This document shows, piece after piece, positions 12,179 to 26,744 of a DNA stretch of 64,000 nucleotides. Below the pieces are notes generated by a model. The model made no database searches and was not told the DNA's origin. It saw nothing but the letters and a program-made list of their open reading frames with translations. The stretch is from Psoroptes ovis (Eukaryota > Arthropoda > Arachnida > Sarcoptiformes > Psoroptidae). A program made the translations under genes and the position numbers. Numbering within the stretch: the first letter of the stretch is position 1; the number at the start of each line of letters is the position of its first letter. The stretch is from positions 1,426,001 through 1,490,000 of the forward strand of contig PQWQ01000004.1 in assembly GCA_002943765.1 (NCBI GenBank), in the 5' to 3' direction.

Positions 12179-15100
12179 TAAAATCACATCAACAAACAAC
12201 ATCGAACGGTACCATTCAAAAAGTACCCATTGAACGACCAAATGAAATCAGTCGACCACCGATTTCTTGCACATTTTCCACTGTTCACCGATGATTATTT
12301 TCTCATCAACATCCAGAAATGTTTTGGACCAAAAAAAAAAAATGTTTAATTTTGTCAAAGAAATTTTCCTGATTTTCAAATTTTTATGACAAAATATTTT
12401 ATTCAACGGCTTGCAAACCGATTTAATAATAGGTTTATTATGGTATTGAAATTGTTGTGATAATTTGTTTTTGTGAAATTTTCAAAGAGAGAAAAAGATG
12501 AAATTTCATTCCATATAAACACCGAACACATTTTCAAATATTATCATCAATTGTAATTTTTGTATCGAAATGTGATTCATAAATAATTATAATGATGATA
12601 TTTTTCATGAAAAATTTCGAGATGAAAAAATGCAAAACATTTCGACACATATTGATTCGAGCCACATGTTTCATGTGTTTCATGTGATTTCGTGATTGAA
12701 GGAAAAATGATTGAAGAAATAAAATATGTGACAAAATTTGAAATTTTTTTTTCAAATTTTCGCAATTACGTAAATTGTCATTTGCGAAGATGCACACACA
12801 GAGAAAAATTTCGACACCTGGCTTGCAAATTGATGTACAGTGTTGGCCGCTAGCCATTGGCCGACGACATCCGTTATGTTCGATTATTAGCGGGAAAAAT
12901 TTGTTTATCTGAAAATTTTCTTTAAGAAAAATTTTTCTTAGAGAAAAAAAACCGAATCTGAAACAAATTAAATTTATTAATTTGAATTAATTTGATTTCA
13001 ATTCAATTCAATCTCAATTCAATTTAATTAATTTGATTTGATTTGATCTCAATCAGATCGAGATTAATTGAATACGATAATCGAAAAGGATGGATGAATG
13101 AATGAATGAATGGAAATACGAAAAATCTTCAAGTTCAAGTTTCTTAAAACATTTTCAAATGTTCGATTCAAGAGTTTTAATTAATTTAAATTGAAACAAT
13201 TAAATTTCTTATATTTCTAAAGAAAAACGCGATAATTGATCTGAAATAAATAAAAAAAAAAAAAGAAAATATTTAAGAATCTCTAACACTTTGAACTTTT
13301 AGAATTTTGAATCAATCTGAATCTCAAAAATAAATAATCAATGTGAAAATCGGCTGAGATAATTTTTACAAATGAATTGATTAACTCTGAAGCTAATAGC
13401 AACCAGACGACTTTGTGATGAATGTTTTGAGCTGGCCACCATAATCACATCTCGATGACAATTTCTCTCCTTAGTTCATTCATTTATTCATTCAATGGAA
13501 ATTCATCCATTGAAATGGAATGAAATTATTATCATTTCACATCGATCCATTGATTTTCGAATTATCGAATGTATTCAATTATCGGAAAGATTCAAAGATA
13601 AATATATATGATCATCGCTATTCAATGCTGTGTATTTAATGATGATATGAGTGAATTAAATCAATTGAATTCAAACAAACAAATGTGAAATAATCATTTG
13701 ATTTTACCACTTTGCTATTTGCTATTTGCTTTGCGTTGGTTTTAAATTTGCTATCGACTGGTCATCATTGTTGTTGATTCACTTAATTAACTTTCAAAAA
13801 AATTCAATTAGAAACGATGATGATGATGATGATAATTTTGATAATAATAATAATAATAATACTTTATAAATATATCTTATACATACATTCATTCAATATC
13901 ATATACTCACTCACTCAACTCACTAAAACAAATATAATATTAATTTGGATATACAACCCGATAATGATCTTTGAAATTAGATTTTATTTCATTTTTGATT
14001 CGGAGTTTTTTTTCGGTTTTGTAGTATATCGAGGTTTTTGGGTTTCATTCATTTGATTAGATTTGATTTAATTTGATTTCCAGAAAAAAAAACTTGACCA
14101 AATGACTTTTCGCTCTATTATCTCTTTGACTCTTTCATTGGTCGATAGATATTCACATCCATTTGTCAATTGCTTAATGGTCATAAGCATCAGCTAATGT
14201 CCAGTCAAGTAGCATATACATATATTTGAAAAAAAAGCCACACAGTTCAAATATAATTATTTATTATTAAATAAATAAATAAATGAATAATTGAATAAAT
14301 AAATGAATGAAATAAGGAGAAGAAAACAAAAAAAAAAAATCAAAGGCGTTCGTTTTCTACAATTTGATTAATGATTATTATTATTATTAATATTAAATTG
14401 AAATTTATAATTGAATTCAATACGAGAGAGATAGAGAGGATTCTAATTGAATTCAATATAAGAATTCAAAGGTTTTTCATTATTCATTTCCAAGCCAAGG
14501 CTATAACTTTTACAGCATCGATCGTAATGAATTGAGTGAACGAGGAAAACAATAAATATATGATTAACGGATTTTTTCATTTTGCATTTCCACGAATTCG
14601 CTTCCAAATTTCATTTTCAAACACACAAACATCTTCTAAAACACATTTGGTCTCGTTGGTTGTTTGGCTTGTGATAATGGTTACCGAAAACAAACAGCGG
14701 TGGTGGTGGTGGTGGACCCAAATGGATCAAGTGACCATGAGAATGAGAACAAATGATTGTTGTTGTGATTATTATTATTATTACTTGTTATTATTTAAAT
14801 GCAAAACATAATTATATGCAACATTAATTTATTACAATTGGATGGATGAATGAATGAATGAATGAATGAATGTATGGATGGATGATGGTTTGAGAGGCTA
14901 ACAAACAAACATAAATAAATGAAATAAATAAATTAAACTAATAATAAGCAGTACATGGTGTTTATCTGCTATTATTTCTTCGGTTGTACCAATTGTAATT
15001 GTATGTGTAATTGTGTATTTTTTAATATTCAAATTCAAAATAATAATTCAAAATGAATGAGTGTAAAACAAAAAGTTTACAAGAGATGTATTGAGCCTGT

Positions 15101-16921
15101 AAATTATCGGAAAAAATACATGTTTCGATGTTATCATATGGGGTAATGTTGTATCTAAAAAAAAATTCATAATTGTTGTTTGTTTGTTGGCCATCAAAGC
15201 ATTCGTTCGTAGTTCCGGCACTTGTTTGTTTTCCCTTTTCACAAAATTCATTTGATTCCAATTTGTTTTTTTGCATTGAATTTGAATACATTGGAAAACA
15301 ACTCTTTGAAAGGGTTAAAACTTTGAAAAGTTTTTTGTTTTAAATTCAAACCAAGCGTCAAATGAATTATGATGATGATGCATCATCTTCTTCATCATTC
15401 ATTGTTATTACATTACATTTATTGATCTCTTTTTTGGAGTTGGTGCGTTTCGTTGTGTTGCATTTATTTATCATTAATATTTAGCCAATCGACCTCGCAG
15501 TCAGCCAATTGAATCATTCATATCATCTGTATCATTGGTGTTCGTGACTTCCCCCTCAACCACCACCACCATTCTTTAATTAACATCAATTGATTATTAT
15601 CATTATTTATTCATATTTTTAAATGAAAATGGTTTTTTTCATTTAACAAATCGGTCAACCGATTCGCTATTGTTGTGTAATATTATGAATTAAAAAAACA
15701 AATGAGCAAACATAAACCAATAAACATCTGAACAAACAAACAAATTGATTGAAACGATTTGGGCAAAACTTTTTTTTTGGGCCAAATCGATAGATTCAGT
15801 CATTTGTTTTCGTGTATTTCATTCATTTGTATTATTATTAGATCTTATTCGATTCAATTCTATCCAGTTCATTTGAATCAATGATAATTCTTTGTTTTTT
15901 TTTGTTTTTCCTATGATCAAATCAAAAATATTTTCCAAATAAATAATTGTCATTGAATATGTAATTCTTGATTTGATTTCTTTTGACTTTTGATTCAAAT
16001 TTCTTTGTCGAATTCCATTAAATTTATTTTGAATGGCCTCGAGGCTCGAATGTTCATTCAAAATTTTCTTCAGCATCTGTCATCTGAATTTTAGACTAAA
16101 ATCTCGATTTTTGAAATTGTAGAAATTCCTAAGAAGCTGATTATTTGTCCAATCCGATAAAAATGTTTCATTGAAATAAAAATATATTCAAAAATGATAA
16201 TATTCATAAATCATGACTGAAATTATTGCATTTGATTTTGATTAGATTCATTTGAAATTCATTTATAAACGGATTGCAACGGATATGATCCTTGTCAAAC
16301 CATCACCATCGCACAATACAACCATTCGAAATCCCCCAGAATTCAAAATCCCCAACCAAACTACCACCAACACCACTCTGAGCAATCATTGCATAATGTA
16401 CAATCAGAAATTTCTCAAATTGATTGTTTCAAATTGATAATTCACGATTCATGATTAAAGATGATTCATTCATTTGTATATCATTATCATCATATGTGGT
16501 GCTCAACCATTAATGAATGATATGAACACCAACAACAGTTCATTGATACTAATCAATTGATTTATTTTATTACATTTTTGTTTTGTTTTATTTTTGAAAT
16601 GCTGTTTTATTGTTATGGATATAATTTCCATTCGTATGAATGTTTCAAGCGAAACAATCAAATACATTTTTCTCCAAGCATACGCCACCATAACAATTTC
16701 AATGATCAATATACTTGTGTTTCCATTATTGATTTTGGGCGTCAACTGTGACTATTTGAATTATTGCTATTTCATTTCATGTATCATATCATTCAATCGA
16801 TTTGATATTCTCACATTTGTTTCTGGTCGTCGTCGCCATTATTTAGGATTATTTGTCGCTCCCAGTTTCACTTTCATTATTATTATTATTATTCTTTATC
16901 CTCGTTATTATTGTTATTATC

Positions 16922-16962
<41 letters not shown>

Positions 16963-19900
16963 CATGTCATCAATCAATTTTGAATCATTTTTATTTAATT
17001 TTTTCAGAATTGAAAAAATTCTGTAATCTAACAAAGCAAAGCAATTGGAAGCAAATGAAGGAATGAATCACAGAATTGTTGAATGTTGAATGATGTATGC
17101 GTGCATTTCCCTTTGAATTCTGGTTATATTTACATGTATTCCCGATCATAATTTGACAGAATTTTGATTTTTTTGTTGTTGTTTACCACAAAAATTTGAT
17201 AACAAACCAAACCAAGCACCAACCAACGAATTATCTTCTTTGCCCGCTGTGAAATTATATCCCTGTTATATCTTAGTAAATGTGTGTGTGTTCGAGAGAT
17301 AGATAGTGTTTGTATGCATGTATTTAATCTGGATTAAATAATAATAAACAATACACATCGATAATTCAATACATTTAATCGTGTTTTGTTTCAAAGTTTT
17401 ATTTTAGGTTCTTTGCTTGCAAATACACACATATCTGGTATATTGTAGTGTGTGTGTACAAGACAAATGTTTGTGTACATCATCTGTGGTTACATCACAA
17501 ATATGATGCATCATAATCACACTGATTACATACACACGTCAAAGAGTTTCGAAATGTAAAACCCAAAAAAAAACCAAACCAATAATCTCTCTTTGTGTTC
17601 AACAAAATGTTCATTCGATCGATCGATTGATTGATCATTGATTTGATTGATCGATTCGATTCGATTCAAAAATTCAATCGAGCTCAATTCAAATTCAATA
17701 CGATTCAATTTGATCGATTTTGATTGAATATTGAATTTGATTCATCAACACCTTTCATTTATATTTTTGGAATACGAAAATCTTTCTTTTGTTTTGTTTC
17801 ATATTTCCAATTTGATTCATATTGATTCAACCCAAGCATCCAATTTGAAAATGACCTACATTTTTTTTACTTAATTTTCAATAGAAATTATTGAAAATTA
17901 CGAAAAGGGTTATTGGTTTCTCGGATTGAATTGAGTAAATATATTGTTATTATTATTATTATTGTCCAGTAATTGTGGGTTAAAGTTTTTGGTAAATTTT
18001 TCATTCTCATCAAGTTTCAATCAAAGTAATTTGATATGATGTTTGTGAAATTCACTTTACATTTACTTTACTTTACTTTTATTTGGTTCGTTTTAATTTT
18101 TGTTTTTCTTTTTTTTTGGATAAAACACTGAAATAAAATGAATACTGTAACATGAAACCTTAAAATGTTTTTGTCTTTGTGTTTGTTCATTATTATTATT
18201 ATTATTATTCTATGAATTCTTCTTCTTTGGAACAAAACTTTTTGGAAATATTAAACTTTTTTTTTGAAAATAAACAAACGATCAAACAAACAAACAAACA
18301 AATTGAAACAGTATGACAGCAGTATACATATCTGTTTGATTGGCCAATTGTTTTCGGTGTTTTTATTTTTATTTTTCAAATAATAATCAAGCAATTTCGC
18401 TTGAGACCAATTTGTCCATCGAAAAGTTTGTTCAAGTTTCGCGAAATGGTCCAATTGCGGTCCATTGTTCAATTTTGATTACCTCGGAAATCAATAATCA
18501 AACCGATTAAATCGATTCTTTTTAGTCTTTTTATTCATCGAATAATTGAAATTCAAATCCGAATTCATTGATTTCAATACGATCCAAGGATTTGATCAAG
18601 GATCGAAAGCTTGAATTCGAGCAAAAAAACTAGTTTCAAATCAAATAATTGATTCATTGATTCATTCATTCATTCAGCCGTCCATTGTCATGGCTATTGT
18701 ATGACAATGGCTGATGCTGTTGCTGCTGTTTTTGATGTTTATTTTGAAAAAAAATAAAGCAAAGCAAAGAGTTGATTTGATTCCATTTTGATCCCAATTT
18801 TTTCATATTATCATAATAATGAAATGGGCCATTCACATTTACAGTCATTTACAGTTTCATGGCATCAATAATTCCTAAATAAAACGCATACAAACACACA
18901 CACATCGACATACATGGATTAAGTATTTAAATATATTATTTTATGATTATTATTATTATTATATTTTGTGAGAAAAACTAAGCTAAATTATTATTATTAT
19001 TATTACAATTATTTTGATTGTTTGTTTTATATTTTTTATATGGTTGAAATAATATTAATTCAAAGGCTTTGGACACACATGGAAATCTAAGGCTTTGTCT
19101 TGGTTTGGTGTTTGTGTGCGAGCTGTGTGTAAGTTGTTATTGTCTTTGTGTGTGTGTGTGTAAGTGTATCTAATGCTGTCAATCAAATTGCTTACCAATT
19201 CAATGGTGTGTGTTCTGACAGTTTTGCATTCTCGTGTGTATTTGTGTCTGTGGATCTAATTCCATTCATTTCATTTAATTCAATTTCATTTCATTTCATT
19301 CAATTTCGTCCGTTTTCATTGTATTTACATCAATCTGTTCATTATTATTATTATTATACGGAATCCTATTCGTATGATCATATATCGTATATGGTATAAG
19401 GTGATGTAACAAGGTGACAGCTTGTCATAATGATTTTTCGGATGAAAATATCACCGTAAAGGCATCAAACACATACACGCATTGCATATGACAGTTTTTA
19501 GTCAGAATTTTGACAACGGACCAAGCATGAAAAATAAATAAATTTAGCACTAATATAATTATCCCAGGTGGATGACGTTATGGACACACACAAAACAAAC
19601 ACACACGATGATGATGATGATCCTGATCCATTCAATGTTAGCCAGCCAGTTATAATTCAAAATTCAATGCAAACACAGACCTAGGCTTACCACACTGATA
19701 GACTTAGGCTTATCACTCAGTGACAGTTAGAGATCAAAATATCCAACTGAAATTTTCAAATATTCAAACAACAGGGTCCTGTTAGGCTTTGAGTAAATAT
19801 TTAAGTTGAAAATGTGAATTTCAGTTGGATTAATATGCAAATTTTACCCTCGATTTTGGCGGCTATTCATGCAACATTCAACATGCACACACCCACCTAC

Positions 19901-20719
19901 CAAGCAGAGATTATGACTGCTGCGATATCACATCAATTAATTAATAAAACGGTTTTTTTTATCATCTCGCTTTCGCACTCTGCCCATGATATTTCAATCA
20001 TCTGTTAGCCGTTTGGTTGCTTGGTTGGTTATTGTATTGTTTTGGTTGATCATTATCATCGATATAAGTCATTGATACAAGTATGATCCATGATTTATTT
20101 ATTTTAAATCAATAATTTTTGATTATCACAAATGATATTTCAAGCAATTGTATTGGCTACGTTTTTTCCTATTCACAACAACTAAAAATAATGAACGAAT
20201 CACAAAACATAACGACTGATATATCTTTATATTTATTTGTCTGCGTAGTTTTTGATTGATTATATTCACTATGGGTGTATTTGTTCATTCATTTCATTTG
20301 TATCAGTATTTTTGTTTGTATTTGTTTGTTTATCCATTCATCTATTCACTTATTCATTTATTTATTTAAACAATTTTCAACAATTCTCGATATTGATTAT
20401 AAGAAAGAGAAAAACATCATTGAAATAAATCGATCGTATGATGATGATGATGATGATGGTGATTATCAATGATTGAGAAATGAAATGAATGTTGTTACAG
20501 TCAAATGTCAATAATAAACAATGATTAATCTAACATTTTTTCTGATTTTTTTTCCAAACAAATATATAAAGGTGAATAATGGTCAAAATACAAATAATCC
20601 AGATCAATCTAAATCGCAAAAGCTGAATTGTATTTGAATATTCAAATATATTACAAATATTGATTCATATCGAAAAATTGATCTTTGTCCTGTTGAAAAC
20701 ACTGTACAAATCAATGAGT

Positions 20720-20721
<2 letters not shown>

Positions 20722-20755
<34 letters not shown>
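20722..20755. repeat. (TG)n microsatellite
   Basis: About 17 TG units ending in a GTGCGTGT variant. It is among the longest dinucleotide arrays in the window. Confidence 0.95.
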
Positions 20756-20761
<6 letters not shown>

Positions 20762-21194
20762 CATAGACCACAGCAGGCTTCCAAAGGTTTTCATTTCATC
20801 TAAAAAAAATGAAAAGGAAAAATGAATAAATAAATAAATAAATCCGAAAAAAATTTGTCTCATTGACGATATAAATGTGTGAGATACATTGAGTACATAT
20901 GTGAATGTGAAATATTTTTTTGAAATTATTTCAATTTTCCTAAATTTTCAAATTTTATTCAATAATTCAAGATCATCACTGGTCATTTTGCATATGTGCG
21001 TTTTTTTTCCATTTTTTTCAAGTCAATCCATGACCTTTGACCATTATGATGATGATCATCATCGAGCGAATCTATCAATCTTCAAATGATATTTGTTTTA
21101 GGATTCATTGAATTCAATGAATTCATTGAATTTATTGAATCTTCCTTCATCCTACATACAATCGTACGAAATGAAGATGAGACTCAATAAGCTT

Positions 21195-21195
21195 G

Positions 21196-21219
<24 letters not shown>
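21195..21219. repeat. (CA)n microsatellite
   Basis: About 12 CA units, followed by CAAACACA variants. Confidence 0.95.
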
Positions 21220-21226
<7 letters not shown>

Positions 21227-22959
21227 AAACACTTGTTACAATTGTTTTAAAAAATGATGAAAGTAAAATACAAAAATATACAACAAATCCATCATTTGAT
21301 ACATTTAAAACTGAAAAAAATTTCTGCCACTTTGAATCCACTTTGTATTCACATTGAAATTTTTTTTCGCTGTTGTTGAATGATTGATTTTGATAGATTG
21401 ATTGATCGAGAGGCTATTTTGTGATTCAAGTTTATGTTGCTTAAGTTTCACAAATATACATTTATTTGTGTATATCAACTCACATATGGCTTAGATGTAT
21501 GGATGCAAATACACCAAATACACCAAATTGAATCGTCCAATAAATTCATTTCTATTCGAATCAATGAAAATTGATTTGAAATTCTATTTGAGAATTGGTC
21601 AAAACTATTTGGACGACCCCGAATAAATACGATTCAATTCAATTCAGTCAAACTAACAAACACCAACCGATATACCACGAACATTACGTATGATTTATGT
21701 GTATCAAAATGATTATTGAATATTGTTGAATTGAATATACAGCATTGAAAATATATTTCAAGTCGAAAAAATATTAAAAAAAACATCTCGTATTTCATAA
21801 CAGTTATCAAAACATATATGTGAAAAGGTCTGTATATATGTTTTCATTGTTCTTCAATTGTATCCAGCTGCACACCTGGCCATCAATTATCATCATAATC
21901 ATTGTTATATCCACTTAGAGTGGCGTAAAAGAAAAAAATTATGAAAAACTTGTCATGAATACATTTATTTTTATTCAGAGCAAAAAAATGATTCTTTGAA
22001 CAAGAGCAAAAAAACACTTGAAACATCCCCAAATAACCTGTTGTTATTGTGTGTGTGTGTGTGTGAATTTATATTTTATTTTATTTATTTTCTTCATTTG
22101 AAATATTAAATTATCATTTGTCGAGTGGATAATATTGATGGAAAAGAGATTTTTGAAAATTGACCAACAAAAATTCAATGAACAAATCCTTGAAACACTT
22201 GACCAATGTGTCCAATATTTAAGACTATTTTGAATTTTTGATGAAATTTTCAATTCCACAGTTTCAATTTTGATTTGGAAAAATTGGTCAAAATTTGGTA
22301 AAAATTTTGAATGTAATTTCAATGAAATCGGAAGCTACAGGCATATACTTTTGGCCCTAAAATTTGTGGCTTCTGACATTTTATTTTTTCAATTTCTTGT
22401 GGCCATAAATTTTGTCAATAATTCATGACTTGCTTTGAATTGCTCGGTTGCTTGGCATCGATCGTCTCCGCAGCAAGCAAACACTCTTACACACACACAC
22501 ACACGCAATAAACGTAATTATTATTTATTGTCATTTTATAAAATTTCGTAATGAAATTCGTAATAAAATCTGTGATGATTTCGCTTAAATACGTTGAAAT
22601 ACATACGCTGAAAATTCAAATAAATGTCAAAATCAATAAAATTTTGATGACAATTTTATCATTTTTTTTTTTATGGCCATTTCGGTCAGCTTGATGATTG
22701 TTGCTGCTGCTGTGGTATCAGCCCTCGAAACAAGATAGTTTTATGACATATCCACCACAATGACAATAATCAAAATGTTTATGGTGTCATCAGTCTTTTG
22801 ATCTTTATGACTCTATGAATCAACCAATGATAATGACGATTAATGATAATGACGATTGTAAATATGAAAACATCTCAAGTCCTGAAGAAATATTTTATTC
22901 ATCCATATTTTTCCATTATTCTTATGCCGAATAGGTTTATGATAGGCAAAAATGATTTA

Positions 22960-23024
22960 TGATTTTTTGATGATTTTTGATGATTTTCAGTGATTTTCGC
23001 TGATTTTCGATGATTTTTTGATGA
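22960..23024. repeat. TGATTTTYNN minisatellite
   Basis: Six consecutive 10-11 bp units share the core TGATTTT with variable last bases (TGA, CAG, CGC, CGA, TTGA). Unit variation shows it is an older tandem array rather than a fresh microsatellite. Confidence 0.75.
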
Positions 23025-23814
23025 CCAATCGGGCCCAAAATCGACTTAAAATGTCAAAATATTGATCATCATATATTGAAACCCTATGGTGAAATTGATT
23101 GTGAATATCGAAAAGCATATTTTGTTCAATTTCTTGGGAGAAATTTTTCGATTGCCCCAAATCGAAGAAATTTTTCTGTTGACCACAGCAGTCAAGTCCC
23201 CACTTGCACATACACACGCACACACACCCAAGTCAAATGGGGAAATTGGACAAAATGAAAATTTGAACGAACAAAAAAAAATCACCATGGCCTTCAAAAT
23301 GGAAATAATTTTTTTTGTGTTTCATTCAAAGGAATGTTTTTCATTACATTTTTTTTTTTTTTTTGCTTATTTTGCCTTGAGACATTTTTATTTCATTCAA
23401 TTTCATTTGTTTCATTCGTAATTCAAGCAAAACTCATACAAAATTCGTTTATTTGTACGCAAAAATGTTTTCGCTGTTTCTGTTGTATCAATCAATTGTG
23501 TAAATGTGTTAATTATTGGCAGGCAGTAAAAAAATTTCGTAAAAAGCATGAAAAAACTTTGCTTAATTTTGATTGCATTCTCGAAAATTGATCATAAAAA
23601 ATTTGAAACAAACAAAAAAACAGATAAATAAATAAATGAATGAATAAATAATCAACCGAGAAAACCCTTCCGTTTTTAAATGACATTTAGTCAAACATGT
23701 TCAACAGCCAAATTCAACTGCAACCACTAATGTCATTTTTAAAGTATTTAAATTATTTGTAAAGAAGAATGAAAATCTGAATTGGAAACATTTGTCACAC
23801 AATTGACTCCAGGT

Positions 23815-23836
23815 GTGTGTGTGTGTGTGTGTGTGA
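23815..23836. repeat. (GT)n microsatellite
   Basis: About eleven GT units in tandem. Confidence 0.93.
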
Positions 23837-25922
23837 GTTGATGGAATCGGTGGTAAATACTTATTGGTGGTAAATGCTTACCATTGAATGTCGTTTCATA
23901 ACTTGCATGTGCGTGACAGTGCGCGAAGTTTTGACCAGTTTTAACCAATTTCAACCAATTTTGACTTTGACTTTTAAATTCAATCCATTTGTTTGTTTGT
24001 TTGCTTTGTTTGGTTCAAATATTTTTGCTGTGAATTGCTGTGGACACAAATAACTGGAAACAATTACACCGAAAAAACCTTATCGATTTCATTTTTATTA
24101 GGGGGCCATCATATCTCATATCGCATTGAACCAAAAAAAAAAAAATTTGAAGCAATAAATTACACACATAAGGCACAAGAGCACACAAAACCAACTGAAA
24201 ACCATATTTTAAATTGATCAAAATCAAAATACCACAGGACCTACCGCAGTATTTGTTTGTTTGTTTGATTGGTTGGTTGGTTGGTTTATTGTTTTGTTTG
24301 GTTGGTTTAGTTGTTGTTTCAAATGAAACAAAATTCCATTAAATTGTTCAAATTATTTTAATTTGTGACAATCAATCAATCAATCATCAATCATATGGAT
24401 CATTGATCGATTTCCACTAAAATAATAATAATCAATAAATCGATAGATTATTGTTTCATTTTTAAAATTTCAATTATTTAAAACCATAGAAAACAAATGA
24501 ATTTTTTTCCAAGTTTTTTTGCTTCAGAAAATTCTCAGTGAATTTCGTCAGATGTATGACTTGGAGACCTTGCCAAGCAAGTGAATATTTACAAATCATT
24601 CATTTCAAAGATCAAAATTTTTCATTGACATTTCTTATTCTTATTTTTTACTTTGACCAAAGTTTCCATTGTTTCTTGCGCTCCAAGACCACCAAGTTGA
24701 ATAAGTCAACCAACCAGTTTCACTTTTTGACATTTTGGACCTTTCGACCAAAATTTGTACCTTTTGATTTTAGACCTTTGATTTTTGGCTTTGAAATGTT
24801 TTTGACTTAGTCAATGGTGGGTTTGGTGGTGATTTATGCGGTTGCAAAATCGAATGTGAAATTTCAAACAATCCAAAAGCAATAATAACAGATGTGTGTT
24901 ACGAATTTGAATTTAGTTTTTTTGAATTTGAATTTTGAATTTCAAATTTGAAATTTGATTCGTAATCAGAAAAAAACATTCAAAATGACACCTTATTTTA
25001 GCTGGCATCGATGTAACTGGCGCGGATTTGGTTTCGTCCATCATATTTGATCATTGTTATTATTTGTTATCATTGTTAATGTTATTGCTTATGTTAAACC
25101 CCGTGAGATGTTCAGAGATGTATTTGGTTCAGATTTGTAATACATAGATAATCAGATAATGGACAGTGAAAACATGAATTGCAATTGAAATTGAAACCAC
25201 ACAAAAAAATCAATGTTTCACTATAAATCAATCGATATTGAAATCCATCCATGGTCGCCAACATTTCATGCTCTCAAGGGACCTTTGATCTATTTTTGTG
25301 TTTAGGGGCCATGATTTTTGTGGTTTTGAATTTTGATTATTTTGATTTTGGTTTGGTTTTGGTTACACCTGCTGCTGTTGCTGCTGCTATTTTGTTGCTG
25401 AATAATGTGTTTTTGCACTGAGAATATTCAGTTGTTTCGAAAGTTTCCAAACGTTTTCCAATGAATGTCAATGTATTCTTATTGACTTACATTTTTGATT
25501 CATATTCATACGATTCATCCAATTTTCCGAATCGAAAAGTTCCAAAAGTTTCCATTACTTCCAGCTTACGTTTCTTTGAGTTAATTAAATTGAAATCCAT
25601 TTTCGGTTTGCTTGTCGCGTATATTTCAACAACATTAAAATCATTTGAATTTGTTCAATGATGATTTTTTTGATGTTCGATGTATTTGGACCGAATTGGA
25701 TCCGAAACAATTAGTATTTGAAATCATATCGAACAAAACCAAATGGAATATTCTTTGGTGAATATTCATGAAGAAGAATCAAGAATCAATTACACTTTGA
25801 ATAAATGAATGGATAAATAAATAAATAAATAAATAAATGAATTATAACGAATAATTTTTAAATAATAATAAAAATAAAATTCCATTAACAAAAATAGAAA
25901 AAAATGAAAATTTATTTATTTA

Positions 25923-26002
25923 TTAAATTGTACCATAAGTTCTTGCCGTTTTTCAGGTTTAAAAAAATTAAAAAAAAGACTAGAACTTATGGGACAACCC
26001 AA
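25923..26002. mobile_element. Mariner-type MITE, copy 3 (80 bp)
   Basis: A degenerate left end (TTAAATTGTACCATAAG) pairs with a well preserved right end (CTTATGGGACAACCCAA). TA flanks both ends (25,921-25,922 and 26,003-26,004). The inner arms match copy 2. Confidence 0.8.
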
Positions 26003-26708
26003 TATTTATTTAATAGCACCAAAAAACCGATAATTTCCGGCTTTTACCATTCCGGTTATTATTATTATTATTATTATCATTATTATTTTCCTATGCGATA
26101 TGCGTGTCTATGTGATATTTTTGGTAAAATGTTTACACAAGTCCTATTTACATTTCATTTTGCATTTACCATACACAACCAAATATTTGCATATCATTTC
26201 CATACTTGCAAATTGATATTGAGTCTCAGTATTTTTGTATGTTTGTACTGCTCAAATATATATCCATGTACAATATCAATATCCATGACTATCTGTGTGT
26301 TTGTGTGTGTGTGTGTGTTTGTATGCACCATTTGTAATATCCATGTCATCATGTGTCATTCCAAAAATCATCAAAATAATCAAAAAAAAAAAAAAAAAAT
26401 TATAATCAAAAATATTCACGCATATCATCATCATCATTATCATTATCATTATCAGTGTCATTGTCATCATATTAATAAGTCGTATATTTGGATATAATAT
26501 ATTCAATATATATTCAATCATCAAATAAAACATGGATAATAATAATAATTGAATGATGATAATAATAATATTTGAATTCAATTGAATAAATAAATGAAAT
26601 TAAAATGTCAACCATTTTATAATAATTTCGAAAATTACCAAAAAAGAAATTAAAATTACATTACAATTTACAATTATCATAATCATTATCATTACTATTA
26701 TTATTACA

Positions 26709-26744
<36 letters not shown>
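26709..26744. repeat. (ATT)n microsatellite
   Basis: About twelve TTA units, set within a longer zone (26,400-26,860) of interrupted CAT/ATT repeats. Confidence 0.93.

Noticed and set aside
16594..16926. A 110-codon hydrophobic plus-strand frame
   Set aside because: It begins with TTG rather than ATG, all frames nearby are open, and it ends in an ATT array. It resembles A/T-rich noise that mimics membrane segments.
25904..26497. A 197-codon plus-strand frame, the longest in the first desert
   Set aside because: It runs through a mariner-type MITE, an ATT array, GT and A runs and a CAT array. The translation is a patchwork of repeat peptides.
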